Shown here: one piece after another, positions 23,065 through 31,978 of the stretch
How positions within the stretch are numbered: the first letter of the stretch is position 1
Layout: every line of letters begins with the position of its first letter
Source of the DNA: an uncultured Gammaproteobacteria bacterium
GTDB lineage: Bacteria > Pseudomonadota > Gammaproteobacteria > Pseudomonadales > Azotimanducaceae
Reading direction: 5' to 3'
DNA: 64,000 nt
NCBI GenBank assembly: GCA_913045175.1
Contig: CAJWQG010000001.1
Location: forward strand, 1-64,000
Position numbers and translations under genes: made by a program
Notes under the pieces: generated by a model
Told to the model about the DNA's origin: nothing
What the model saw: the letters and a program-made list of their open reading frames with translations, nothing else
The model's database searches: none

Positions 23065-24870
23065 CTACTTCTAGCACTTTACTGTGCGTCCGCAATTGCA
23101 GACGATGAAGGGCAGTGGCAACACGGTGTTTCGATTTTTGATGAGTTCAAGTACGGCGCAGACTTTGAACACTTTGACTATGCCAACCCCGATGCTCCAA
23201 AAGGCGGCACCCTAGTGCTCTCCACGCCACTCGATTTCACCAGCTTTACACCGTTTCTACCCGCCGGTGTGCCAGCTATGGGCGTGCTCAACCCTGGGAT
23301 GCTGTACGACGCACTTTTCGTGCGAGCAAATGATGAAGCCTATAGCATCTACGGCAATCTCGCGAAACGAGTAAAATTTACCGAAGATCTTAGCGAAGTA
23401 ATGGTAGAGCTCCACGCTGATGCCTACTGGCATGATGGCGAACCTATCACCGCTGAAGACGTGAAGTTTACTTTCGATCATGTACTTAACCATTCGACCG
23501 CGGGTATACGTGCTGCCCTGTCGATCATAGAGTCGGTAGAAACTTTCGGTGAGCGAGAGGTCTTGTTCCGGTTTAGACGGATCGGTGAGTTGAGCAAGAA
23601 CTCATTCTCGAGTCCAGGGATGTATGTGAGCATCCTTCCGGAACACTACTGGCGTTCGCGGGACCTTTCCAAAACTACCCTTGAGCCACCCCTCGGCAGC
23701 GGGCCTTACCGTATATCCGATTTCGAACAGGGGCAGTTCCTGCAATATGAACGCGTGCCGGATTACTGGGGCCGTGATCTCCCGGTCCACCGTGGGCGGC
23801 ATAACTTTGAGTACATTCGCTACGAGCTTTATCGCGATGCGACCATCGCAAGGGAAGCATTGCGCAAGGGACTAGTAGATTATCGCGTTGAATCTGACCC
23901 CCACTTGTGGCGAACCGGTTATAACGTTCCGGTGCGTGAGAAAGGCTGGCTGGTCATGCGCCAGAACAATTCGAAGGTGTCATCAGGCTTTCAAAGTGCA
24001 TTGATCTTCAACACGCGACGTGAAAAGTTTACCGATGTCCGCGTGCGGGAGGCCCTGTCGTCGGTATTTGATTTTGAGTTTACCAATCGTGCCATCTACG
24101 CCGGCTTTTACACCCGTGCCGACAGCTACTTTTCGGGTACTGAACTTGCGGCCAGGGGTCTGCCCAGTGAGGCCGAATTGGCACTACTGGCACCGTTTCG
24201 GGAACAGTTGCCGGAAAGGGTATTCACGCAGCAATTTGTATTACCCAAGGGCGAAGAAAACCGTGAAGACCTATTGCGAGCGAGAGAATTATTGGCGGAT
24301 GCCGGTTGGAAGATTCGTGACGGTATCCTGGTCGATGCTGCAGGGCGACCATTCGAGATCGAGTTCCTGACGTTGTCGGCTAACGATAAGCGAACGCTGT
24401 TGCCCTACATGGATCAGCTCCGGCGCCTGGGCATTACATCTAACATTCGCTTTGTGGAAGCGGCACAGTATGTGAGCCGGTTGCGTGAGTTTAACTATGA
24501 TGCGCTGCTGCGAAGCATGCCCTATGGATTCCCCCCCGGCGTGATTATGCGGGCGTACTTGAGTTCAACGACCGCGAACGCCCCGGGCGGCGCGAACCTG
24601 GCGGGCATTAGCAGCCCGGTTGTCGATGCGCTGATCAGTGAAGTGCTGGGCGCAAGGGGCAGTCGCGAGCTTATCGCTGCCGGCCGGGCGCTCGACCGAA
24701 CCTTGCTGTGGGGCTATTACCTCATTCCGATCATCGGCCGCCCCGAGCCGCGGGTAGTGCACTGGGACAAGTTTGGTCAACCGGGTATCGAGGCCGAGTA
24801 CATCACCGACTTTCCTCATTCCTGGTGGTGGGATGAGAAGCGAGCCACCTGGATAAGTCTGAAAAACTGA
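23044..24870 (+). CDS. Periplasmic oligopeptide-binding protein, SBP family 5, YejA-like orphan
   Basis: Secreted binding protein of 608 residues, paralogous to the yejA product at 2204-4141 ('HGVSIFDEFKYGADFEHFDYANPDAPKGG'-type N-terminus, only partly conserved). The signal peptide 'MNLTPFFLLLALYCASAIA' ends near residue 19. The start codon, the upstream AAGGA and the codons for MNLTPFF lie at or inside the right arm of a REP-like palindrome, and no alternative Met exists nearby. No permease or ATPase is adjacent, so it is an orphan that may feed the YejBE permeases at the left of the window. Confidence 0.88.
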   Translation: MNLTPFFLLLALYCASAIADDEGQWQHGVSIFDEFKYGADFEHFDYANPDAPKGGTLVLSTPLDFTSFTPFLPAGVPAMGVLNPGMLYDALFVRANDEAYSIYGNLAKRVKFTEDLSEVMVELHADAYWHDGEPITAEDVKFTFDHVLNHSTAGIRAALSIIESVETFGEREVLFRFRRIGELSKNSFSSPGMYVSILPEHYWRSRDLSKTTLEPPLGSGPYRISDFEQGQFLQYERVPDYWGRDLPVHRGRHNFEYIRYELYRDATIAREALRKGLVDYRVESDPHLWRTGYNVPVREKGWLVMRQNNSKVSSGFQSALIFNTRREKFTDVRVREALSSVFDFEFTNRAIYAGFYTRADSYFSGTELAARGLPSEAELALLAPFREQLPERVFTQQFVLPKGEENREDLLRARELLADAGWKIRDGILVDAAGRPFEIEFLTLSANDKRTLLPYMDQLRRLGITSNIRFVEAAQYVSRLREFNYDALLRSMPYGFPPGVIMRAYLSSTTANAPGGANLAGISSPVVDALISEVLGARGSRELIAAGRALDRTLLWGYYLIPIIGRPEPRVVHWDKFGQPGIEAEYITDFPHSWWWDEKRATWISLKN

Positions 24871-24878
24871 GTAAAAAG

Positions 24879-24940
24879 GATAAAAAGGGGTCAGGTCTAT
24901 TTTCCCACCATGATAAAAATGGACCTGACCCCTTTTTATC
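24879..24940. repeat. REP-like inverted repeat, family B, copy 2
   Basis: Arms GATAAAAAGGGGTCAGGTCT (start of 24879-24903) and its inverse (24915-24940) form a 25-base stem with one or two mismatches and an 11-base loop. It lies between convergent genes, 9 bases after the binding-protein stop. The TGA stop of the minus-strand esterase is at its right edge. It may double as a bidirectional terminator. Confidence 0.85.
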
Positions 24941-26183
24941 AGCAAAGCGCCTCGTAGGTCATCTTCTCGAATTGGACCGCGGTTGGGAACATGTAGCCGA
25001 ACACTTGGGTGAAGAACAGGCCGAAAAGTTCCTCTTTGGGATCAACGAAAAACCAGGTACCGGCCGCTCCGGCCCAACCGAAGGTGCCAGCGGAACCCGG
25101 CGTAAAAGCGGGCCCGCCAGACTTGCGCACGAACATGCCGAAGCCAAAGCCGTAGTTAGGGGCAAACGAGTCTATGCAACGGTCACCAAGATGGTTCGTT
25201 CGCATCAGTTCAACGGTCTTGCGCCCGAGAATGCGTACCCCGTCCAGTTCTCCGCCGTTAGCGAGCATTTGGGCGAAACGCGCAAAGTCGTGTGGAGAGC
25301 AAACCAGTCCACCATTCGACCCATTACCAGACATCACACGTCTATCCCCGCGACCCGCCTTTTCCGAGGTCTCTGGTCGATCGCGGATCGCAAGTTTTTC
25401 CTCCACAGGGTTCCATTGATGTTCAGTCACCAGGCGTGAGAGAGCTTCCTCGTTACAATAAAAGGAAGAGTCGTGCATACCGAGCGGGCCGAGAAGTTTT
25501 TCCTGGAACAGTGCATCCAGGCTCTTGTCGGACACGCGTGTCAGGAAGAGCGTCAGCACATCGAAATCATAGCCGTAATTCCATACCTCGCCGGGTTGTG
25601 AGTGCAGAGGATTTGCCGCGATCGCCACAACCCTATCATCGTAATCCAGTGTTGGATCTGTATCTCCCAGCGTTATTCCTGCGGCTTCCATGGTTGGCTG
25701 ATACACCACAGGCGTTCGACCCAATGATGGCAGGCCGGAGGTCATCGTCAGAAGATCGAAAATCGTGATCTCTCTACGCGCCGGTGTGGTTAGAGCGTAG
25801 TCGCCGCGAACGGTATCCTGTGGTGGTTTTATGGTGAAAACGCCCGGTTTGGCGAATTCCGGAATCCATTTTGAAATGGGCTCATCGAGCAGGAATGCGC
25901 CTTCTTCAAAAAGTGTCATCAGGACTGCGGCGGTCATAGGCTTGGTCTGCGAGTACAGCCGAAACAAACTATCAGCAGCGACAGGCGCCGGACGTTCCAC
26001 GTCGAGCTTGCCGGTGACGTGTGAGTGCACCACCTTGCCCTGACGTGCCACGAGCGTTACGGCACCGGGCAGCTTACCCGCATCGACTTCAGCGTCGATC
26101 ATGTTACTGATTCTATCTAGGCGGTCGGGTGCAAAGCCCAGTTCGCTGGGATCACCTGAAGGTAGTTCTTGCGTCTTTTTCAT
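24939..26183 (-). CDS. Class C beta-lactamase-like serine esterase (CubicO/EstB type)
   Basis: Serine hydrolase of 414 residues. The nucleophile SxxK is in 'LYSQTKPMTAAVLMTL' (about residue 78), the Tyr motif is in 'WNYGYDFDVL', and the C-terminal 'FGWAGAAGTWFFVDP' replaces the KTG box, as in EstB-like esterases. There is no signal peptide, so it is probably a cytoplasmic esterase and not a beta-lactamase. It has a GGAGG upstream. It is the last gene of a TetR-NTF2-esterase unit. It may cleave an ester formed by BVMO or PhyH chemistry. Confidence 0.87.
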   Translation of the reverse strand: MKKTQELPSGDPSELGFAPDRLDRISNMIDAEVDAGKLPGAVTLVARQGKVVHSHVTGKLDVERPAPVAADSLFRLYSQTKPMTAAVLMTLFEEGAFLLDEPISKWIPEFAKPGVFTIKPPQDTVRGDYALTTPARREITIFDLLTMTSGLPSLGRTPVVYQPTMEAAGITLGDTDPTLDYDDRVVAIAANPLHSQPGEVWNYGYDFDVLTLFLTRVSDKSLDALFQEKLLGPLGMHDSSFYCNEEALSRLVTEHQWNPVEEKLAIRDRPETSEKAGRGDRRVMSGNGSNGGLVCSPHDFARFAQMLANGGELDGVRILGRKTVELMRTNHLGDRCIDSFAPNYGFGFGMFVRKSGGPAFTPGSAGTFGWAGAAGTWFFVDPKEELFGLFFTQVFGYMFPTAVQFEKMTYEALC

Positions 26184-26206
26184 CTTTACCAGCCTCCAGG
26201 GGCTCC

Positions 26207-26704
26207 CTAGGGATTGATTTCCTGAAGCTTCTCAATCATGGCTCTGTACGCCGGGGGGCCCTGATCGGCTGTGGGTCGAGGGTGCCGTCCAAGGAAGCTG
26301 TGGTCGCTGGTGATTTTGCCGTCCGCATCGAATTTAAGGAATGCAGCAAAAGCTCCCGTACGCGATTGCCCTTCCTTGGAGGTGATTTCAACCGCCATCT
26401 GCACTGCGACCGTGTCACCCTGGGCAAGAATACTGACAATTTTCTCCTCCCGGTGACCGAATAATTCCGTTATCCCAATCTCTCCGTCCCGCCAGGGCTG
26501 ATTGCTATGCCCTTGTTTCGCATAGTACCAGTCCTGTAACGGTGTATAGATCTCAGTACTGTCCGCGTACAGGTCGCAGAAATGTTCGATATTATCGAGA
26601 TCGCCATAGGCCACGGACCATGCCTTTGTTAGCTCGAGGTTTCGCTTCTCCTCAGCGGTCAGGTTCGGGGCTGATATTGCCGCTTCATAGGCGTCTTCAC
26701 TCAT
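26207..26704 (-). CDS. SnoaL/NTF2-like fold protein
   Basis: Predicted 165-residue cone-fold protein ('LTKAWSVAYGDLDNIEHFCDLYADSTEIYTPL' in its N-terminal half, then 'GDTVAVQMAVEITSKEGQSRTGAFAAFLKF'). This is the usual SnoaL-like pattern of two helices and a curved sheet. Its ATG overlaps the stop of the TetR gene by one base (TAATG), so it is coupled to it. The second NTF2-like gene (20800) also sits next to SDR/PhyH genes. The reaction is unknown: isomerase, hydratase or binding roles are all possible. Confidence 0.75.
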   Translation of the reverse strand: MSEDAYEAAISAPNLTAEEKRNLELTKAWSVAYGDLDNIEHFCDLYADSTEIYTPLQDWYYAKQGHSNQPWRDGEIGITELFGHREEKIVSILAQGDTVAVQMAVEITSKEGQSRTGAFAAFLKFDADGKITSDHSFLGRHPRPTADQGPPAYRAMIEKLQEINP

Positions 26705-27405
26705 TACTCATCTCTCTTAATATTTTTTGTGGGCTTATGCCTAGGGATTGTAGGCGGTTCCTTTCCGACCGCCAGCATGTTGGCGGATTTCCACAATTGC
26801 ATCAGCTTGTACACGTCGTCGACGACCCCGGTGACTATCTCGACCAAATCGCTTCTTCCCTGATTGAGTACCCACTTTTGTGCGGCGTGATGGTTTCCTT
26901 CCCACAGCATGGCGGCAAAGAGTCTGGGGTAATGGCTGGTCTTTGGGTCGAGGGACAGTTCATCGGCGAGACCGTTTTCCAGCAGATCGAGGTACTCGTT
27001 TGCAAGCGCGTGGAATTGACTCATAACGGCCGGCGTTTGCAAGCTGCGCTTTCTTTGCAGATAGATCTCTCTATACATGGTTTGCGTCGTGTTCGAACTC
27101 GTTGCTGTCCACTCGCGCCAGAAGCTGGTAAATGGTAGCTCCGGATCCTTTTGACGAACCGCGGCTTTGAACAAATCGAGATTATCCTGTTCAGGTGCTG
27201 TTGCCAGCAATTCCTTACTGGGGAAATATCGGTAAAGCGTCTGAACGTGCAGGTTCGCCCTTTCGGCCACGGCCTCTAGTGTCGTTTCGGCATACCCGAG
27301 TTCCGCAAAGAGTTCTACTGACGCCTGCATCAGCGCGGCTCGGCTCTTTAATCTCCTGGATCGCTTGCTTGGGGGCTTCGCTGCAGGGGCATGATTTGGG
27401 TTCAT
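26704..27405 (-). CDS. TetR-family regulator
   Basis: Regulator of 233 residues starting at MNPNHAPAAK; the longer track start runs back through promoter DNA. The basic leader 'KRSRRLKSRAAL' is followed by a helix-turn-helix with recognition segment 'NLHVQTLYRYFPSKE'. The C-terminal domain shows the aromatic-rich pattern of small-molecule sensors. It is divergent from the PhyH at 27626 and heads the NTF2-esterase unit. The 22-bp palindrome at 27558 in the shared promoter is its likely operator, and a copy of the core at 29560 suggests it also governs the SDR/TonB promoter. Confidence 0.9.
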   Translation of the reverse strand: MNPNHAPAAKPPSKRSRRLKSRAALMQASVELFAELGYAETTLEAVAERANLHVQTLYRYFPSKELLATAPEQDNLDLFKAAVRQKDPELPFTSFWREWTATSSNTTQTMYREIYLQRKRSLQTPAVMSQFHALANEYLDLLENGLADELSLDPKTSHYPRLFAAMLWEGNHHAAQKWVLNQGRSDLVEIVTGVVDDVYKLMQLWKSANMLAVGKEPPTIPRHKPTKNIKRDE

Positions 27406-27557
27406 TTCGTTGCAGTGCCTCCGAGCGGCGTCATGCACGTGACAAGGTAAGCAGGCCTGTTGCCACCGGTCATGTCGTATCTTCGTTTTGTTTGCAGCCT
27501 GAAAGTTACCATGGTTATAGGTTGAATAGTTAGAAACCAACTCAAGTTCGACGTTCG

Positions 27558-27579
27558 TACTTTACTATATAGTGTAGTA
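27558..27579. promoter_or_regulatory. TetR-type operator, TACT-N2-ACTATATAGT-N2-AGTA
   Basis: A 22-bp near-perfect palindrome with a perfect 10-bp core ACTATATAGT (27564-27573) and outer TACT/AGTA arms. It lies 47 bases upstream of the PhyH start and in the divergent TetR promoter. The same core is at 29560-29569 ahead of the TonB receptor/SDR pair, and a degenerate form is at 32257-32275. Assignment to the TetR at 26704-27405 is inference from position. Confidence 0.65.
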
Positions 27580-27625
27580 TCATTTTTGGCATCCGGATAG
27601 ACAGGTAAATAAAACCGAGGAAGGT

Positions 27626-28537
27626 ATGAATAGTCTTGAGCAATACAAGGACTCATCTCATTACCGGAAAATCTACGAGCAAATCGAAACACTCGGTCTC
27701 GTTGAACACATCAATCATCTGGATGAATACGGATACGCGGTCATTCCTTCCGAACTGGTTGCCCCCGAGGAATTCCAGGATCGCTTGCGTCAGGCGGTAC
27801 TCGATGTCAATGAACGAAGGACCGGACAGAAGATCGATCTCAAAGATATTGAAACAGCCAAACTCAGCCGGGATGCACCGGGTGAAGGGCATTGGGGACT
27901 TCTCACCGAGGACCCGGTGTTTCAGGAAATGCTCATGAACCCCACGGTGCTCGCCATGGGGAAATACCAGTGTGGTAACAGCGCTTTATTGAGTGACATG
28001 CTTTGCATACTGAAACACAAGGATGAACGGTTTACACATCCACTACATACCGATCAACACGGTACGCCGCCACCTCTGCCGCCTTACGCGCAGGTCAGCA
28101 ATGTGACCTGGACGTTGACCGACTACAAGGTGGGCAACGGACCGGTTGCCATTGTACCCAAGAGTCATTTGAAAGGGCGCTACCCGTTGCCCGAAGAAGG
28201 CAACTTTCTGCGCGAGGATGCGCCGGTTAAACCGATTCCCATCGAGGCAGCCGCCGGGTCGCTGATCGTCTGGGACGGCAGGACGTGGCACGGTTCATAT
28301 CCGCGGGAAAATGAGGGTTTGAGAATGAACGTCATCCTGGTCTTCACGCGGGTCTATATGAAGCAGATTCGCGATTTTCGCAGTACGGTTCCGCAAGAGA
28401 TACTCGATCAACACCCGGTTGAGTTCGCGCACCTTATCGGCGCCAACAGTATGTACCCGTTCAGAGATGGCAAACCGCCAGCAACTAAAGAAGAAAACGC
28501 CTATATGATGGCGGCAGGCTACAATCCTTGGGCATAG
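27626..28537 (+). CDS. PhyH-family Fe(II)/2-oxoglutarate dioxygenase
   Basis: Oxygenase of 303 residues. The iron ligands are HxD in 'PLHTDQHG' (about residue 140) and the distal His in 'RTWHGSYPRENEGLR', whose last Arg probably binds 2-oxoglutarate. 'VTWTLTDYKVGNGPVAIVPKSH' lies in the beta-helix core. The ATG has a strong GAGGAAGG upstream. It is divergent from a TetR and controlled by the ACTATATAGT palindrome. It belongs with the 17169 and 22133 proteins by its N-terminal 'EYGYAVIPSEL...DRLRQAV'. The C-terminal extension 'NAYMMAAGYNPWA' is specific to it. Confidence 0.9.
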   Translation: MNSLEQYKDSSHYRKIYEQIETLGLVEHINHLDEYGYAVIPSELVAPEEFQDRLRQAVLDVNERRTGQKIDLKDIETAKLSRDAPGEGHWGLLTEDPVFQEMLMNPTVLAMGKYQCGNSALLSDMLCILKHKDERFTHPLHTDQHGTPPPLPPYAQVSNVTWTLTDYKVGNGPVAIVPKSHLKGRYPLPEEGNFLREDAPVKPIPIEAAAGSLIVWDGRTWHGSYPRENEGLRMNVILVFTRVYMKQIRDFRSTVPQEILDQHPVEFAHLIGANSMYPFRDGKPPATKEENAYMMAAGYNPWA

Positions 28538-28627
28538 CAGTATCTACAGCTCACTATATACTTGGCTATACCGCCGATTGATAAAACGATGATATTTGTA
28601 GAGGTTGGCTATCGGCTATAGAGGTCA

Positions 28628-29431
28628 TCAAAACATTTTTCCAAGTCCTGGCGAATCGGTCAGTCCGGCGTCGACAGATATAATCTGTGAGGTCACATAA
28701 TTTGCGGCGTCGGACGCAAGGAACAGCGCCACCGTCGCAATGTCGACTGGCTGGCCGACTCTGCCCAGGGGAACAAATTTACCGACGGCTTCCCAGTTCT
28801 CTGGCTTGTCGCCTACGTCTATCGCCAGCATATCGGTCTGGATAGTACCGGGGGCAATGCAATTCACCCGGATGTTATGCGGTGCCAGATCCTGGGCGAG
28901 TCCTGTGGTCATGAAGTTGACCCCCGCCTTGGCGATGCCGTAGAGCCGTGCACCCCGGGAATTAAAAAAACTGGCGATTGAAGAAATGTTAATAATGTTG
29001 CCGCTGCCGCGTTCGATCATGCCAGGCGCCACAGCGTGACAACACAGATACGCGCCTTTGAGGTTGATATCGATCACCTCGTCCCAGCGATCTTCGTCAC
29101 TACCCAGCATGTTGGGCCCCTGTCCACCGGTCGCGGCGTTGTTGACCAGAATGTCGATCTGGCCCAAATCTCGATCGACGGTATCGACCAAGTTGTCGAC
29201 ATCTGTTTTCTTCGAGACATCCGCAGAGACGGGTAATGCACGTTGACCGAAGTCAGTGATCTCCTTAGCGACGTCCTCGAGAGGTCCAATTCGTCGTCCC
29301 GATATCGCGACGACCGCGCCGGCTCTGGCGAACTCAAGTGCGATACCTTTTCCTATACCGGTGCCACCCCCGGTTACCAGGGCGACTTTACCCTGCAGTG
29401 AAAGGCTGGGAGTACTTTCTCCGACTGTCAT
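28628..29431 (-). CDS. Short-chain dehydrogenase/reductase (SDR)
   Basis: SDR of 267 residues from the start at MTVGESTP (GGAG upstream); the track start is 24 codons too early. It has TGGGTGIGKG for the cofactor, NNAA at about 95 and the catalytic Ser in 'NIINISSIASF', followed by YGIAK. The C-terminus is 'SVDAGLTDSPGLGKMF'. All catalytic residues are present. It is convergent with the PhyH at 27626 and divergent from the TonB receptor, sharing the promoter with the ACTATATAGT core, so it is probably part of the same regulon. Confidence 0.9.
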   Translation of the reverse strand: MTVGESTPSLSLQGKVALVTGGGTGIGKGIALEFARAGAVVAISGRRIGPLEDVAKEITDFGQRALPVSADVSKKTDVDNLVDTVDRDLGQIDILVNNAATGGQGPNMLGSDEDRWDEVIDINLKGAYLCCHAVAPGMIERGSGNIINISSIASFFNSRGARLYGIAKAGVNFMTTGLAQDLAPHNIRVNCIAPGTIQTDMLAIDVGDKPENWEAVGKFVPLGRVGQPVDIATVALFLASDAANYVTSQIISVDAGLTDSPGLGKMF

Positions 29432-29559
29432 TATGGATCTCCGCCAGGCGATGTGTTGTGAACCGATTCTGCTCGTATGGGTACTTAATTCATACCGAAG
29501 CAATGTGTTAATATATATTTGTTATTTCGTCAGAATCCGACTAATACTCGGTGTAGCTT

Positions 29560-29569
29560 ACTATATAGT
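29560..29569. promoter_or_regulatory. Second ACTATATAGT palindrome, SDR/TonB divergent promoter
   Basis: Exact copy of the 10-bp core found upstream of the PhyH/TetR pair, in the 222-base spacer between the divergent SDR and the TonB receptor. The flanks (TAGCTT...GTTTGG) match the first site only on the left. 'TAGTGTTTGGC' here recurs upstream of the second TonB receptor. Confidence 0.55.
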
Positions 29570-29653
29570 GTTTGGCGTCGCTTGTTTGCGCTGATATCAT
29601 TCGGTTCAGCCATGCACTCCTGGCCCGGACGTCAAGTTAGAGAGGGGAAAAGA

Positions 29654-31978
29654 ATGAACAGATGGATAGCGCTTTGCGCTTTGTCAATAATTGTGCCCGG
29701 CACAGCAGTAGCTGCCGAATCCGAGGAAGAAGCGACGATAGAAGAAGTCGTCGTCACAGCGACCTACCGTGAAACTGATTTGATGGAGACGCCTGTTTCC
29801 ATCAGTGCTGTAACGGGCGAAATGGTAGAGGATACCGGAGCGCAACGCATGGAAGAGCTTTTCACCATGATCCCGGGCCTGAACATGGTGGGCGGTGGGA
29901 ACGGCCAAAATGGCTCGTCTCGCTATAGCATTCGTGGCGTCTCCTCCCAGAGCGGGGAAATCGGTTATGCCCCTACGCTGGGTACCGTGGGTATTTATCT
30001 TGACGGCACGCCGATTAACTCTGCATTAGGGCCGGATAATCAAACGAGCGGCACCTTGTTCGACATAGATCGGGTAGAAGTATTGAAGGGTCCCCAGGGA
30101 ACCCTGTTTGGAGAAGGCTCCCAGGGTGGCACGATCCGTTTTATCTATAACCAGCCTGACCCGAGCGGCCTTGATTACGCATTCAACGCGAGTTTCGCCA
30201 GCATGGACGAATCCGATGACAGCTCGACCCGTGTTGACGGCATGGTGAACATCCCGTTGGGCGACAGCGCAGCCCTGCGACTGACAGTCTGGAGTGCGGA
30301 GACGGCTGGCTTCATCGATAACCTGACGCCGGCTGAGCCGGATTACAACACCGGTGAATCGGTTGGTGGGCGTGCGGCACTACGTTTCGACGGTGATTCC
30401 TGGGCAGTTACCGGTACCCTCCACCACAGCAAGCAGAGTACCGCAGGTGCCTCTGGTACACGTGATCCATACACAGTGATGACCGCACGACTGCCTGGAC
30501 TCGTGCCGCATTCTGTGGATGAGGTTGACATTTACAGCCTCACGATTGAAAAGGACCTTGGCTGGGCAACATTTGAATCACTGACATCTTTTACCGACCG
30601 TACCGTCGATGGCGTTACCGAAGGCACCGCTGATGGCGCGTCCTTGCTTGATTTCTTCTACTTTGGTGCTCTGGCAGCCAACGAAGATAACCATGAGGGG
30701 TGCGCAGGCGCGGTTTCAGTGGGAGCGGCGTTCGGCCTCCCTGGTCTTTGTGGATTCTGGCCGGGAATATTCAATTTGGCAGGTCCGGTGTTTACGGGTG
30801 ACGGTCGAAACATACTTGCAATCTCGAGTGTTCAGGATTTCTACACCGAGCAGTGGGTACAGGAGTTTCGCCTGGTGTCTCCGTCTGATCAACGGCTCCG
30901 TTGGACCCTGGGCGCGTTTTGGAAAGACAGTGAGGATCACACCGGCGGTAATCAGGTCGTTGGTTATTATCCTGGTCGGGACGGCGCACAGAAGGCGGCT
31001 TTTGACCCGCTCTTGCAGGATAATCCTGCGAACAATCACAATGACTTTATCGAAGAGATAGCGGTTTTTGGCGAAGTGAGTTACGACCTCTCGGAAAACC
31101 TCGAGGTCACACTGGGTGTTCGGGTCGCCAATGTGGAGCAGCATTTCCAGCGGAGCGATCGTCAAACTGATGATACGTCGGTATCCCCTAAGTTGGTGTT
31201 TTCCTGGATGCCTCGGGATGAGCTCTTAGTGTACGGTGGTTATACCACCGGTTTTCGTCCGGGTAACGTGAATAACAACCTGGCGTGGTACAACGACACC
31301 TTCTTCGCCAATGCCGGATTTGACTCTTCGGATATTCTCTCCGGGCTTTTCTTCGATGGCGATGAAGTTGACAACTACGAGCTTGGTGTCAAGACGACGG
31401 TGTTGGATGGCCGTGTACAGCTAATGGCTGCGGCGTATTTTGTTGAGTGGAAAGACATGATCGTCCACGAGCAGAATCCGGCAGTTGGCACCGGTGACAT
31501 CTACAACGTTAACAGCGGTGGCGCGGATATCAATGGTGTAGAGCTGGAGGTGAAAGCGTATGTCACTGACAACCTTCACATTCGTCTCGCTGGCGATGTT
31601 AATGACACTGAAGTCACCCGCGCGGCGGAATTTTCGACAACCCTGACGGGTACTGAACTCACCTATGCGCCGGACCACAGCTTGTCCCTGTCTGTCGACT
31701 ACACCTGGTCGTTGGCAAATGGCGCGACGGTGGATTTTTACCTTGATCGCTCCTGGGTCGCGAAGCAGTTCACCGACAGCCGGAATACCCTGCCGCTCCC
31801 CAAATATGAGCGGTCCAACGGACGGATTACGTTCCGCAGTGCAGACGAAAAATGGCGCGTTGCACTGTACGGCACGAACCTCGAGGATGACCAGATCCTG
31901 CGTGGCCGTACCTCGACGGGCACATTGTTCTGGCACAATCCCCGTCAGATCGGGATGGAATTCGGCTACACGTTGTAA
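29654..31978 (+). CDS. TonB-dependent outer-membrane receptor
   Basis: Predicted 774-residue receptor from MNRWIALCAL (GAGGGGAAAAGA upstream); the track start is 45 codons early. The signal peptide ends near 'GTAVAAES'. The TonB box/plug entry 'IEEVVVTATYRETDLMETPVSISAVTGE' is followed by a plug domain to about residue 190 with 'DIDRVEVLKGPQGTLFGEG'. The rest is a 22-strand-type barrel ending 'GMEFGYTL'. It resembles the TonB family seen beside degradation genes, often not for iron. The next gene is a close paralogue, so the pair arose by tandem duplication. The ligand is unknown. Confidence 0.93.
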   Translation: MNRWIALCALSIIVPGTAVAAESEEEATIEEVVVTATYRETDLMETPVSISAVTGEMVEDTGAQRMEELFTMIPGLNMVGGGNGQNGSSRYSIRGVSSQSGEIGYAPTLGTVGIYLDGTPINSALGPDNQTSGTLFDIDRVEVLKGPQGTLFGEGSQGGTIRFIYNQPDPSGLDYAFNASFASMDESDDSSTRVDGMVNIPLGDSAALRLTVWSAETAGFIDNLTPAEPDYNTGESVGGRAALRFDGDSWAVTGTLHHSKQSTAGASGTRDPYTVMTARLPGLVPHSVDEVDIYSLTIEKDLGWATFESLTSFTDRTVDGVTEGTADGASLLDFFYFGALAANEDNHEGCAGAVSVGAAFGLPGLCGFWPGIFNLAGPVFTGDGRNILAISSVQDFYTEQWVQEFRLVSPSDQRLRWTLGAFWKDSEDHTGGNQVVGYYPGRDGAQKAAFDPLLQDNPANNHNDFIEEIAVFGEVSYDLSENLEVTLGVRVANVEQHFQRSDRQTDDTSVSPKLVFSWMPRDELLVYGGYTTGFRPGNVNNNLAWYNDTFFANAGFDSSDILSGLFFDGDEVDNYELGVKTTVLDGRVQLMAAAYFVEWKDMIVHEQNPAVGTGDIYNVNSGGADINGVELEVKAYVTDNLHIRLAGDVNDTEVTRAAEFSTTLTGTELTYAPDHSLSLSVDYTWSLANGATVDFYLDRSWVAKQFTDSRNTLPLPKYERSNGRITFRSADEKWRVALYGTNLEDDQILRGRTSTGTLFWHNPRQIGMEFGYTL

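Noticed and set aside
22978-24940. CRISPR-like or insertion-sequence explanation for the repeated palindromes
   Set aside because: Only two copies, inverted and not direct, with a whole gene between them; no transposase and no target-site duplication seen.
24939-26183. True beta-lactamase (resistance gene)
   Set aside because: SxxK is present, but the KTG box is replaced by an EstB-like motif and there is no signal peptide, so an esterase is the better call.
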